From the NCBI GenBank assembly GCA_900549845.1, contig URPT01000066.1, positions 1-8,629 on the forward strand: a stretch of 8,629 nt of DNA, written 5' to 3'. The notes beneath the pieces are model-generated. The model saw only the letters and a program-made list of their open reading frames with translations. It ran no database searches and had not been told where the DNA came from. Made by a program: the position numbers and the translations under genes. This document shows positions 1 to 5,056 of the stretch, one piece after another. Origin of the DNA: an uncultured Veillonella sp. (GTDB lineage Bacteria > Bacillota > Negativicutes > Veillonellales > Veillonellaceae). Every line of letters begins with the position of its first letter. Within the stretch, counting starts at the first letter, position 1.

Positions 1-70
1 CTAAGTCTATTATAGAACGAACTAATATACGATACAATAAGGAACGAATAATAGAGATATACAGATAAAT
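1..70 (-). repeat. 70-bp direct repeat, left copy, carrying an outward promoter
   Basis: This stretch matches 2102-2171 at 67 of 70 positions (differences at 56, 62 and 63). Read on the minus strand it contains TTGTAT (32-37), a 17-bp spacer and TATAAT (9-14), so it is a near-consensus sigma-A-type promoter firing leftward out of the window with a start near position 2. The right copy drives a small toxin-like gene, so by analogy a homologous toxin gene probably lies just left of the window. That gene itself cannot be seen here. Confidence 0.85.
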
Positions 71-77
71 GCATAGA

Positions 78-107
78 AAAAAGCCCGTCATAACGGGCTT
101 TTTTTAG
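78..107. terminator. Bidirectional rho-independent terminator
   Basis: A-tract, stem GCCCGT / ACGGGC around a four-base loop, then a run of seven T. Reading the other strand also gives a T run after the stem, so it can stop transcription in either direction. It lies between the leftward repeat promoter and the rightward symporter gene and would insulate the two. No gene in the window clearly ends into it. Confidence 0.85.
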
Positions 108-265
108 TTCCTAATATATATACATTCTCCAACGTTCCAAGAAACTCCTCTTTGTATTTTCCCCAGTTTTTATGGATAATTAAACTATACTTGATATATG
201 CACCGCAAGTAGTAAGGGTGATTTAGTATATATCTCTAACTAGTTTGTAGTTTAGGAGGTGGCAT

Positions 266-1681
266 ATGGACGCTTTAACTATTATATGGGTTATTGTTTG
301 TGCCTATTTATTACTGAATTTATTGGTCGGCGTGTATTGTCATATTCGTGTAAAAGATAGTACTGACTATCTACTCGCAGGTCGTCGTATTGGGGTGCTT
401 ATGACGGCTGGCACATTAGCAGCTACAGAAATCGGTGGCGGGAGTACCGTTGGTGTAGCCGCGAAAGCATATGGTTCTTGGGGTTTATCTGCAGGTTGGT
501 ACGTAGTCTCTGCAGGAATTGGGGTTATTCTCGTTGCTTTCATCGCACCACTATTACGACGTGCCATGGCAACGACCGTACCGGAGATCATCGGTCGTCG
601 CTTTGGTGGCTCTAGCCATCTTATAACGTCGATTCTCTCTATGCTCGCAACAATTACCTTAGCAGGCGTACAGATTACTGCAACAGCAACCATTATTAGC
701 GTTCTTACCGGACTTTCAACAGAGCTAGCCATCCTCATCTGTGGCGCGGTACTCGTTATTTACACCATGTCCGGCGGTATGTGGAGCGTAACGATGACAG
801 ACGTTATCCACTTCTTCGTTCTCGTTGGGGGCTTTACCCTCGCTGTGCCATTTGTACTGCACAATGTGGGCGGCTGGGAATCAGTTGTCACTAAATTACC
901 ACCTGAACAGCTGGGCTTCACAAAGGTTGGTTGGAAAACCATCATCGGCCTTATTATCATGTACTTCATGACCTTCTCCACCGGCCAAGAATCGGTTCAA
1001 CGGTACTTTGCCGCGAAGGACGAAAAAACGGCCGTTCTCGGCTCTATCATCTGCGGTCTTATTATGGCTCTATTCGCCTTTGTTCCTGCCGTATTAGGCC
1101 TCGTAGCATTGGCTGAGTTCCCGAACATCGAAGCAAACAATGCGGTGGCAACGGTAGCACTTAACCTCATGCCTCCAGTAATGGCGGGCTTCGTTATGGC
1201 CGCTGTCGTATCGGCGACGCTTTCATCAGGCGCAGGCGACCTTTTAGGCGCCGCTACTGTATTTACCAAGGATATTGTGGAACATCATTTTGGTAAAAGC
1301 CTTACAGATGCTCAGCTCACAAGATATAGCCGTCTATGCGTGCTATTCCTCGGCATTATCGCCATCGTTATCTCTCTCGTAAGCAAAGCCATCATTCCGA
1401 TGCTCGTATTTGCTTTCACCATGAGATCTGCGGGCCCATTTGCTGCATTCCTACTAGGCCTCACTTGGAAAAATGCAACAGCTGGCGCTGGCATTTGGTC
1501 CATCGTGCTCGGATCTATCGCAGGCGTGTACTGGGAATTCATGGGCAATCCTTATGGCATTATGTCCATCATCTTTGGCTCCATCGTCAGCCTCATAGTC
1601 TTTGTGGCTGTGGTGTTCATTGAAAGAGCCATGGGTAAACCACCGGCTCCACCGGCTATACCAGATGATTTAAAAGAATAA
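266..1681 (+). CDS. Sodium:solute symporter (SSS family)
   Basis: Integral membrane protein of 471 residues, the usual length for the solute:sodium symporter family (LeuT fold, about 13 membrane helices), which couples Na+ influx to uptake of an organic solute. Family marks seen: the N-terminal segment DYLLAGRRIG (34-43) followed by the Gly-rich EIGGGSTVGVA; SGGMWSVTMTDV (169-180), which matches the family's GG-x-W/T-D signature; and VVSATLSSGAGDLL (314-327) then TKDIV, corresponding to the Ser-rich helix that contributes to the Na2 site. The tail is short, hydrophilic and Pro-rich. The start is fixed by AGGAGG six bases before ATG. It is monocistronic, with a hairpin terminator about 45 bp downstream. 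No convincing -35/-10 pair was found at 107-265; TTGATA (191-196) has no matching -10. The substrate (carboxylate, amino acid, pantothenate or other) cannot be told from the sequence. Confidence 0.93.
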   Translation: MDALTIIWVIVCAYLLLNLLVGVYCHIRVKDSTDYLLAGRRIGVLMTAGTLAATEIGGGSTVGVAAKAYGSWGLSAGWYVVSAGIGVILVAFIAPLLRRAMATTVPEIIGRRFGGSSHLITSILSMLATITLAGVQITATATIISVLTGLSTELAILICGAVLVIYTMSGGMWSVTMTDVIHFFVLVGGFTLAVPFVLHNVGGWESVVTKLPPEQLGFTKVGWKTIIGLIIMYFMTFSTGQESVQRYFAAKDEKTAVLGSIICGLIMALFAFVPAVLGLVALAEFPNIEANNAVATVALNLMPPVMAGFVMAAVVSATLSSGAGDLLGAATVFTKDIVEHHFGKSLTDAQLTRYSRLCVLFLGIIAIVISLVSKAIIPMLVFAFTMRSAGPFAAFLLGLTWKNATAGAGIWSIVLGSIAGVYWEFMGNPYGIMSIIFGSIVSLIVFVAVVFIERAMGKPPAPPAIPDDLKE

Positions 1682-1726
1682 CTTAAAAGAATAATGTAAG
1701 AGAATGTTCTAAAAGATTTCTCTAAG

Positions 1727-1764
1727 AAAAAACTCCTATCGGTTAAACCAATAGGAGTTTTTCT
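1727..1764 (+). terminator. Rho-independent terminator of the symporter gene
   Basis: A-run, stem CTCCTAT / ATAGGAG extended by GG/CC after one mismatch, then TTTTT followed by CTTATTTT. It is about 45 bp after the symporter stop codon. The A-run on the other side could also make it work leftward, for the toxin-side transcript. Confidence 0.85.
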
Positions 1765-1816
1765 TATTTTATAACGATACCCTTAAATTATGTGCCATAC
1801 ACACATTCATCACAAT

Positions 1817-1845
1817 TTGACGATATATCGTAACCTTACTATAAT
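1817..1845 (+). promoter_or_regulatory. Strong promoter of the putative antisense antitoxin RNA
   Basis: TTGACG (1817-1822), exactly 17 bp, then TATAAT (1840-1845): one mismatch from the sigma-A consensus. No rightward protein gene follows. A start near 1852 would transcribe toward and then antisense to the toxin-like gene at 1928-2050. This geometry, rather than any coding capacity, is why it is read as an antitoxin RNA promoter. Confidence 0.75.
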
Positions 1846-1851
1846 ATAAGT

Positions 1852-1967
1852 AGATAGTCAGACGAGTAGCTGCGTCAGGCTCATCTCACAAACTTAATAA
1901 TATGTAGAAATGGCCTTTTCGTTTTATCTAATTTCCGAAGAAACGAAGGGCTATTTTGCTATTTCTA
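1852..1967 (+). ncRNA. Putative antisense antitoxin RNA (type I)
   Basis: Inferred RNA from the promoter at 1817-1845, convergent with and overlapping the 3' part of the toxin-like mRNA. Its first ~14 bases (1853-1866, GATAGTCAGACGAG) repeat, with one change, the first bases of the toxin transcript. The 3' limit is placed at a long hairpin: 1908-1924 pairs with 1941-1956 (about 16 pairs, one bulge), flanked by TAGAAAT (1905-1911) and ATTTCTA (1961-1967), which can pair as an alternative or extension. There is no clean U-tract on either strand, so the exact end is uncertain. Convergent 3'-overlapping RNAs are the arrangement known for txpA/RatA and bsrG/SR4 of Bacillus subtilis. No ORF with a ribosome binding site was seen in it. 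Confidence 0.55.
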
Positions 1968-2050
1968 GACAAATACGCCACAAGTGCTCCAAAGGATATC
2001 ATGACTGATAAAATCCCAAGGATAATCATAATGATTTTATAACCACTCAT
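1928..2050 (-). CDS. Small membrane toxin-like peptide (TxpA/BsrG type)
   Basis: 40-residue peptide beginning MSGYKIIMIILGILSV and continuing MISFGALVAYLSRNSK, with a short basic-aromatic tail ending RFFGN. One hydrophobic membrane segment spans about residues 6-27. The opening pattern M-[ST]-x-Y-x-x-x-M and the SFGxLV stretch resemble TxpA, BsrG and the putative holin-like toxins, which act by damaging the membrane when their antisense RNA is lost. GGGAGGG lies six bases before the ATG, an unusually strong ribosome binding site. The promoter is at 2110-2138, giving a ~53-base leader that holds a small GAGG/CCTC hairpin, and the stop codon lies in the loop of the long hairpin shared with the convergent RNA. 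Toxicity is inferred; a harmless small membrane protein remains possible. The family match is from remembered patterns, not a search. Confidence 0.68.
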   Translation of the reverse strand: MSGYKIIMIILGILSVMISFGALVAYLSRNSKIALRFFGN

Positions 2051-2101
2051 AAGTAACCCTCCCTTCAAAAACGAAGAGAGGCCCAACCTCGTCTAACTAT
2101 C

Positions 2102-2171
2102 CTAAGTCTATTATAGAACGAACTAATATACGATACAATAAGGAACGAATAATAGAAATATATCGATAAAT
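2102..2171 (-). repeat. 70-bp direct repeat, right copy: promoter of the toxin-like gene
   Basis: Second copy of the repeat at 1-70. On the minus strand it holds TTGTAT (2133-2138), 17 bp, TATAAT (2110-2115), with a predicted start near 2103 and the toxin-like ORF beginning ~53 bases later. The repeat covers the promoter and ~30 bp upstream of it and stops before the neighbouring terminator, so what was duplicated is the promoter end of a cassette rather than a mobile element with ends of its own. Confidence 0.85.
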
Positions 2172-2176
2172 AGAGT

Positions 2177-2206
2177 AAAGACCGTATCTAAAAGTACGGT
2201 CTTTTT
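2177..2206. terminator. Rho-independent terminator after the secreted-protein gene
   Basis: Stem AAAGACCGTA / TACGGTCTTT (10 pairs) with an eight-base loop. It starts only a few bases beyond the stop codon of the leftward gene at 2208-3428. The T-run is longer on the plus strand (TTTTT) than on the minus strand (TTT then ACT), so it may act both ways. Confidence 0.8.
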
Positions 2207-2207
2207 C

Positions 2208-3428
2208 TTATTTCTTTACTCTTTTATTACTAGCATGTCTTAATTGCTTGGCATTTCCAAAGTCTAAGTATTCCATTATATTACGTAGTTCAATATGATT
2301 ATACTTATTGTTACCATCTTCATAGGTAAGCGAAATATAGTATTCATATTTATCATCTGTTATCAGTTGGAAAATACGAGATTTCTTACCTGGATTATAT
2401 TGCTCCAAAAGATAAGAAGGAACACCATTATTCCATATTAAGGCTGCTTGAAGAGGTATACCTTTTACTAATATTGGATTCTTTTTATAGAAAAAGTGTT
2501 TTAAAACAGTCTGAGTATACAACTGTATAGGCACCGCTTTATCTGCTAAGGCACTACGTGCAACAACGAGTTTCATACCATCTCCAACATACACGCGACC
2601 TTGAAAGTTATCACTTTTCTCTTCCCTATCTAACATCATACCCTTAGGTAGTCGATAGGTTAGATTATCCCACGTAACAGCATCACTAGTTTTATCTAGA
2701 TTATCTAGTGTCTGCATAGAAGGAATTACAAAATTAGCCATTGTAGATTCTAAATTTTTTGTAATAGGCTGATTCTTATTGCCTAGAATTGCCATATACA
2801 TCTGATTTGGGTATTGATCAAAAGTAACAGCTGCATACATTACAGGTAGATTCCCATTCGAATATTTCTCTCTTATTCCCCAATAGCCTTTACTAATGCC
2901 CGGATACATAAATTCCCCTTTACGTTGATCATTTCTATTAAATCCTGAATCTTCAAATCTTTCATTAGCACCTACTAACCCAGCAATAACATTGTGTTCA
3001 AAAACATACGAGCCTTTACCCTTTTTATTTAAGTCCTCAAAATAACTTTCTACCACGGAAATAGGCAATGTCACTTTAGCCTTATAATCACCTTCGTGCA
3101 ATAAAATTACAGTAGACTCATGGGTAATTAACTCCAAATACTTTGCATAGGCTTTTTTTAATTGCTCTGCCTTCTCTGCAGTACCTTTTTTCTTAAGAAC
3201 CTCTCCATCAATCCGCTTATTATACTCTTCCATTTTCTTAATGTGATCAGCAGTAGGAATATTGCGAGTCTTATCGTAACGATAGTTCTGATATGCATTA
3301 TCTGGAATACTAGCATCAGCCCCTGGTACAGGCGGTTGTCCTTCAGGAACAGTATACTGTGCCGCATCAATAGGCATGGTGAAAGCTACTGCCACAGCTA
3401 AGCTCAACAAAGTACTTTTTAGTTTCAT
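2208..3428 (-). CDS. Secreted protein of unknown function
   Basis: 406-residue protein with a clear signal peptide: KLK then a hydrophobic stretch to about residue 20 and a likely cleavage at DAA-Q (21-24), so it is exported and perhaps periplasmic. After a Pro-rich linker (VPEGQPPVPG, 27-36), residues 60-100 are rich in Lys/Glu and look helical or coiled-coil. The rest is mixed alpha/beta with no catalytic motif, no Cys and no further membrane segment. I do not recognise the family; it looks like lineage-specific Veillonella secreted proteins. The ATG at 3428 was chosen because AGAGGTG sits six bases upstream; a TTG 18 bases earlier would put that site inside the gene and in front of the signal peptide. 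The gene is preceded by a nested inverted repeat (3451-3501) and followed by a terminator that starts four bases after the stop codon. Confidence 0.8.
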   Translation of the reverse strand: MKLKSTLLSLAVAVAFTMPIDAAQYTVPEGQPPVPGADASIPDNAYQNYRYDKTRNIPTADHIKKMEEYNKRIDGEVLKKKGTAEKAEQLKKAYAKYLELITHESTVILLHEGDYKAKVTLPISVVESYFEDLNKKGKGSYVFEHNVIAGLVGANERFEDSGFNRNDQRKGEFMYPGISKGYWGIREKYSNGNLPVMYAAVTFDQYPNQMYMAILGNKNQPITKNLESTMANFVIPSMQTLDNLDKTSDAVTWDNLTYRLPKGMMLDREEKSDNFQGRVYVGDGMKLVVARSALADKAVPIQLYTQTVLKHFFYKKNPILVKGIPLQAALIWNNGVPSYLLEQYNPGKKSRIFQLITDDKYEYYISLTYEDGNNKYNHIELRNIMEYLDFGNAKQLRHASNKRVKK

Positions 3429-3450
3429 ACAACACCTCTCAAACAATAAT

Positions 3451-3501
3451 AGGCACGTTCTCTCATTAGTATAAGTATACTATATCCTTGAGAACGTGCC
3501 T
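3451..3501. promoter_or_regulatory. Nested 12-bp inverted repeat upstream of the secreted-protein gene
   Basis: AGGCACGTTCTC (3451-3462) and GAGAACGTGCCT (3490-3501) are perfect complements, 27 bases apart. The spacer holds a second inverted repeat, TAGTAT / ATACTA (3467-3482). Read on the minus strand it ends just before the ribosome binding site of the 2208-3428 gene and begins ~34 bases after the stop of the small ORF at 3536-3652. The tail (ATTATTGTTT) is too mixed for a confident terminator. Two -10-like TATACT hexamers lie inside, so an operator overlapping a promoter is equally possible. Confidence 0.6.
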
Positions 3502-3535
3502 ATGTATGGCCCAAGCATAAAGCTTAGCTTGTATT

Positions 3536-3652
3536 TTATGTATGTAACGCTAGTCGTCCAATATATATGACGATTCCATTACTATCAATGTTATATGAGC
3601 TTTTAGATATACCAATTCTGTACAGAAACGTTTTGAGCTCTTCAATATTCAT
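3536..3652 (-). CDS. Small ORF, 38 residues, unknown; possible remnant
   Basis: The predicted peptide begins MNIEELKTFLYRIGISKSSY and ends IVIYIGRLALHT. Translation is plausible: AGGGG lies nine bases before the ATG. A TATAAT hexamer at 3784-3789 (minus strand) could be its -10, though no good -35 accompanies it. The opening, ELKxFL..IGI...SYNID, recalls the start of small (~100-residue) immunity-type proteins of polymorphic toxin systems, which suggests a truncated relic, but that is a remembered resemblance only. No membrane segment. It lies between a CRISPR-like unit and a nested hairpin in a stretch otherwise free of genes. Confidence 0.35.
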   Translation of the reverse strand: MNIEELKTFLYRIGISKSSYNIDSNGIVIYIGRLALHT

Positions 3653-3820
3653 AATGTTCTGCCCCTAAGTCTCTCTTTTTTGATTAAAAGAAAATATAAT
3701 CTTCAACAAACCTAACACTCTAATATTTACTTTAGTTGCCCCAGTATCATTGCCCCACCCATTCGAGTAAACATATTCGGACGATTATAGTGAAAGTCTC
3801 TGTCTAATTGTATTTGTAGG
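3653..3820 (-). other. Gene-free stretch with an isolated -10 element
   Basis: AT-rich spacer between the small ORF and the CRISPR-like unit. On the minus strand TATAAT occurs at 3784-3789, preceded within ~30 bases by the end of the left CRISPR-like repeat. No matching -35, terminator or further ORF with a ribosome binding site was seen. Confidence 0.4.
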
Positions 3821-3935
3821 GTTTCCGTCCCCTTATGGGGCTCATTTCATTTAACCAACAGGCGGTAGAAAAGGAGCTTAACATGACTAACAAAACAAAG
3901 TTTCCGTCCCCATCAGGGGATCAATAAATTTAACC
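3821..3935 (-). CRISPR. Solitary CRISPR-like unit: two 36-bp repeats, one 43-bp spacer
   Basis: Repeats at 3821-3856 and 3900-3935 share 29 of 36 positions. The first 12 bases (GTTTCCGTCCCC), the GGGG at 17-20 and the last eight bases (ATTTAACC) are identical, while the tetraloop and part of the 3' half differ. CCCC-NNNN-GGGG makes a short hairpin with its stem kept and loop changed. On the minus strand the repeat ends GGGGACGGAAAC, like the 3' ends (5' handles) of many type I and type III repeats, so minus is the likely crRNA direction. It fits the promoter near 4100 lying upstream in that direction. Flanking identity stops exactly at 36 bp. No cas gene and no third repeat lie in the window. 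It may be a decayed array end, an orphan mini-array using Cas proteins encoded elsewhere, or a regulatory pseudo-array. Confidence 0.55.
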
Positions 3936-4092
3936 CTGTCTTTAAAACAGCATATATTTACTGGTTCTAAAATACAAAAAACGGCGGAGATTGTATTTTG
4001 ACCTAAAAAGGCACTTTAACAGGCTAAAATAATGCCGTTTAACCGCGCCACTATCACAGCGGCGCAGATTAGGTTTTCCAAGGGTTAAATCT
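3936..4092 (-). ncRNA. Structured leader or small RNA beside the CRISPR-like unit
   Basis: Transcribed leftward from the -10 at 4099-4104, the predicted RNA folds into several elements: AGATT/AATCT near its 5' end, a GC-rich hairpin GCGCCGC / GTGGCGC (4046-4066 region), and AACGGC pairing with GCCGTT followed by six T (minus strand, ending near 3978). The last could be an unusual terminator with a ~50-base branched loop. That would give a ~115-base RNA, or an attenuator in a CRISPR leader if transcription continues into the repeats. ATTTAACCCT (3928-3937) recurs inverted at 4081-4090, bracketing the region. No ORF with a ribosome binding site. It matches no RNA family I know. Confidence 0.35.
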
Positions 4093-4098
4093 AGGTCT

Positions 4099-4107
4099 AT
4101 TATAGCA
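4099..4107 (-). promoter_or_regulatory. Extended -10 promoter facing the CRISPR-like unit
   Basis: Minus-strand TGCTATAAT is a consensus extended -10 element. A -35 of about four matches in six (TTTTCA) lies 18 bp upstream. The predicted start is near 4092. The bases CTATAATAGAC followed by TAG are shared with the toxin-cassette promoters at 1-70 and 2102-2171. It lies just beyond the terminator of the ComK-like gene, so it would begin a new transcript. Confidence 0.55.
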
Positions 4108-4121
4108 CAGCTTCAAGGGGA

Positions 4122-4169
4122 ATGAAAAATATATGAAAACAGAGCTACCTCGTGACAAGATAGCTCTGT
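4122..4169 (-). terminator. Terminator of the ComK-like gene
   Basis: ACAGAGCTA (4139-4147) pairs with TAGCTCTGT (4161-4169). On the minus strand the stem is followed by TTTTCATATATTTTT, a broken U-tract. It lies ~150 bp beyond the stop codon of the leftward gene at 4318-4926, and no other leftward gene precedes it. Confidence 0.65.
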
Positions 4170-4317
4170 AAGAGAGTAAATCGTTATTTGAGTTGTCTTA
4201 ATGATAACCTTTTATTTATTTCTCCCATATGTTATTGTCTCCCTATAGTCCTCCTCTCTTTCTCTCCCCCGATTACTTCATCTCCCCTACTTTTTCTTCT
4301 CTTCCCCCCTAACAGTT

Positions 4318-4926
4318 TTATCTTGTTAGGTCTCTCCAGGCGATAAATAGTTCGGCCACAACTTGTGGGTTTTGGCTGAGTTTGATGCGGGCCAGCATTT
4401 TGCGCACGTAGTTACAGTGTTCTAGCATAGCTTCGTTCAGCTTGTGTTTCACGTGGTGTGGGGCTTGGTACACCAAAATGGGTTTAAAGTCGCCCACGTG
4501 AATGTAGCTCGTATCTGAATCAGGGCCATCGGTGACGATGTACTGATAAGGTATCGCCACGTTAAAGAGTCCGTACACCACGTCCTTGCCGATAGGGCGC
4601 CGACATTTAATATGTCCAAAGGTCAAATGCGGGCCATAGGTCTTAGGCGCCGTATAGCTGCTGCGCCGCCCATCGCTAGTCATGATGTAATTTGGCCTCA
4701 ACCCTTCTTGTAAGGCCAGCTCTCGCAGGATGGTACGAATTGGCAGATGTACCAATTCTTGACGACCATCTACGAAATAGCACATCGTGCTGTCCCCACC
4801 GCCAGGTTCATAGGTAGGAATAAAACAAACAATATGATTCTTTGGATTTGTATAGATCAAATCCAAATTCTCTCCCTTAGATAGCCAAGTGGCCACCGCT
4901 ACTGGTACTTCATTACATGTCATCAT
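4318..4926 (-). CDS. ComK-like regulatory protein (competence transcription factor family)
   Basis: 202-residue soluble protein. The pattern of the middle part resembles ComK of Bacilli: a Gly-Arg-Arg turn followed by Ser/Thr/Tyr (SDGRRSSYTAPKTYG, 84-98), then a central HIKCRRPIG segment (105-113), a hydrophobic strand, and a Ser/Thr-x-(Y/W)-I-x-(V/H) stretch (TSYIHVGDFKPI, 139-150). The order matches ComK's GRR, HKxPI and WISHxHIKE segments, and the length is close to ComK (~190). ComK is a minor-groove DNA-binding activator of DNA-uptake genes. Start: the first of two adjacent ATGs, with GAGGGGAGA just upstream. Promoter at 5028-5056, leader ~95 bases with a hairpin. The gene follows a sigma factor gene transcribed in the same direction. 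The similarity is weak and unsearched, and a divergent or unrelated family is possible. Confidence 0.5.
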   Translation of the reverse strand: MMTCNEVPVAVATWLSKGENLDLIYTNPKNHIVCFIPTYEPGGGDSTMCYFVDGRQELVHLPIRTILRELALQEGLRPNYIMTSDGRRSSYTAPKTYGPHLTFGHIKCRRPIGKDVVYGLFNVAIPYQYIVTDGPDSDTSYIHVGDFKPILVYQAPHHVKHKLNEAMLEHCNYVRKMLARIKLSQNPQVVAELFIAWRDLTR

Positions 4927-4974
4927 AGGAATTCTCTCCCCTCAACTTAGGAACATTCCTTTCAACAATACAAT

Positions 4975-4986
4975 GAACACGTGTTC
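4975..4986. promoter_or_regulatory. 12-bp perfect palindrome in the ComK-like leader
   Basis: GAACACGTGTTC is perfectly self-complementary and lies about 50 bp upstream of the ComK-like start codon, downstream of its predicted transcription start. Possible operator for a dimeric regulator or a small RNA hairpin. Confidence 0.45.
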
Positions 4987-4992
4987 TGTGAA

Positions 4993-5018
4993 AGCAGATT
5001 CGCATGCTTTAATCTGCT
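4993..5018 (-). promoter_or_regulatory. Hairpin at the 5' end of the ComK-like mRNA
   Basis: AGCAGATT (4993-5000) pairs with AATCTGCT (5011-5018), eight pairs around a ten-base loop. With the predicted start near 5021 the hairpin would be almost the first thing in the transcript, a position typical of mRNA-stabilising 5' structures. No T-run follows, so it is not an ordinary terminator. Confidence 0.5.
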
Positions 5019-5027
5019 GTTGGTTTA

Positions 5028-5056
5028 ATTGTATATCACACTGTATAATTTGTAAA
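5028..5056 (-). promoter_or_regulatory. Predicted promoter of the ComK-like gene
   Basis: Minus strand TTTACA (5051-5056), 17 bp, TACAAT (5028-5033): each hexamer one mismatch from the sigma-A consensus. Start expected near 5021, giving a ~95-base leader. Its near-consensus form means the gene need not depend only on the neighbouring alternative sigma factor. Confidence 0.6.

Noticed and set aside
367..738. Long minus-strand ORF inside the symporter gene, with similar ones at 760-981, 997-1269 and 1312-1548
   Set aside because: Opposite-strand shadows of a clearly real membrane protein; no start signals and no family pattern.
3428..3446. TTG start six codons upstream for the secreted protein
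   Set aside because: It would place the ribosome binding site inside the gene and add FERCC ahead of a normal signal peptide.
3883..3927. 14-codon ORF on the plus strand with AAGGAG six bases upstream, running from the spacer into the right CRISPR-like repeat
   Set aside because: Although the start looks perfect, it has no promoter, ends within the repeat, and is better explained as a spacer captured from a gene start.
4037..4044. GTTTAACC as the stump of a third CRISPR-like repeat
   Set aside because: Only eight bases match the repeat end and the distance from the second repeat does not fit the repeat-plus-spacer period.
4180..4235. 13-codon minus-strand ORF starting MGEINKRL in the 3' region of the ComK-like gene
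   Set aside because: Ribosome binding site too far from the ATG, very short, and no coding signal.
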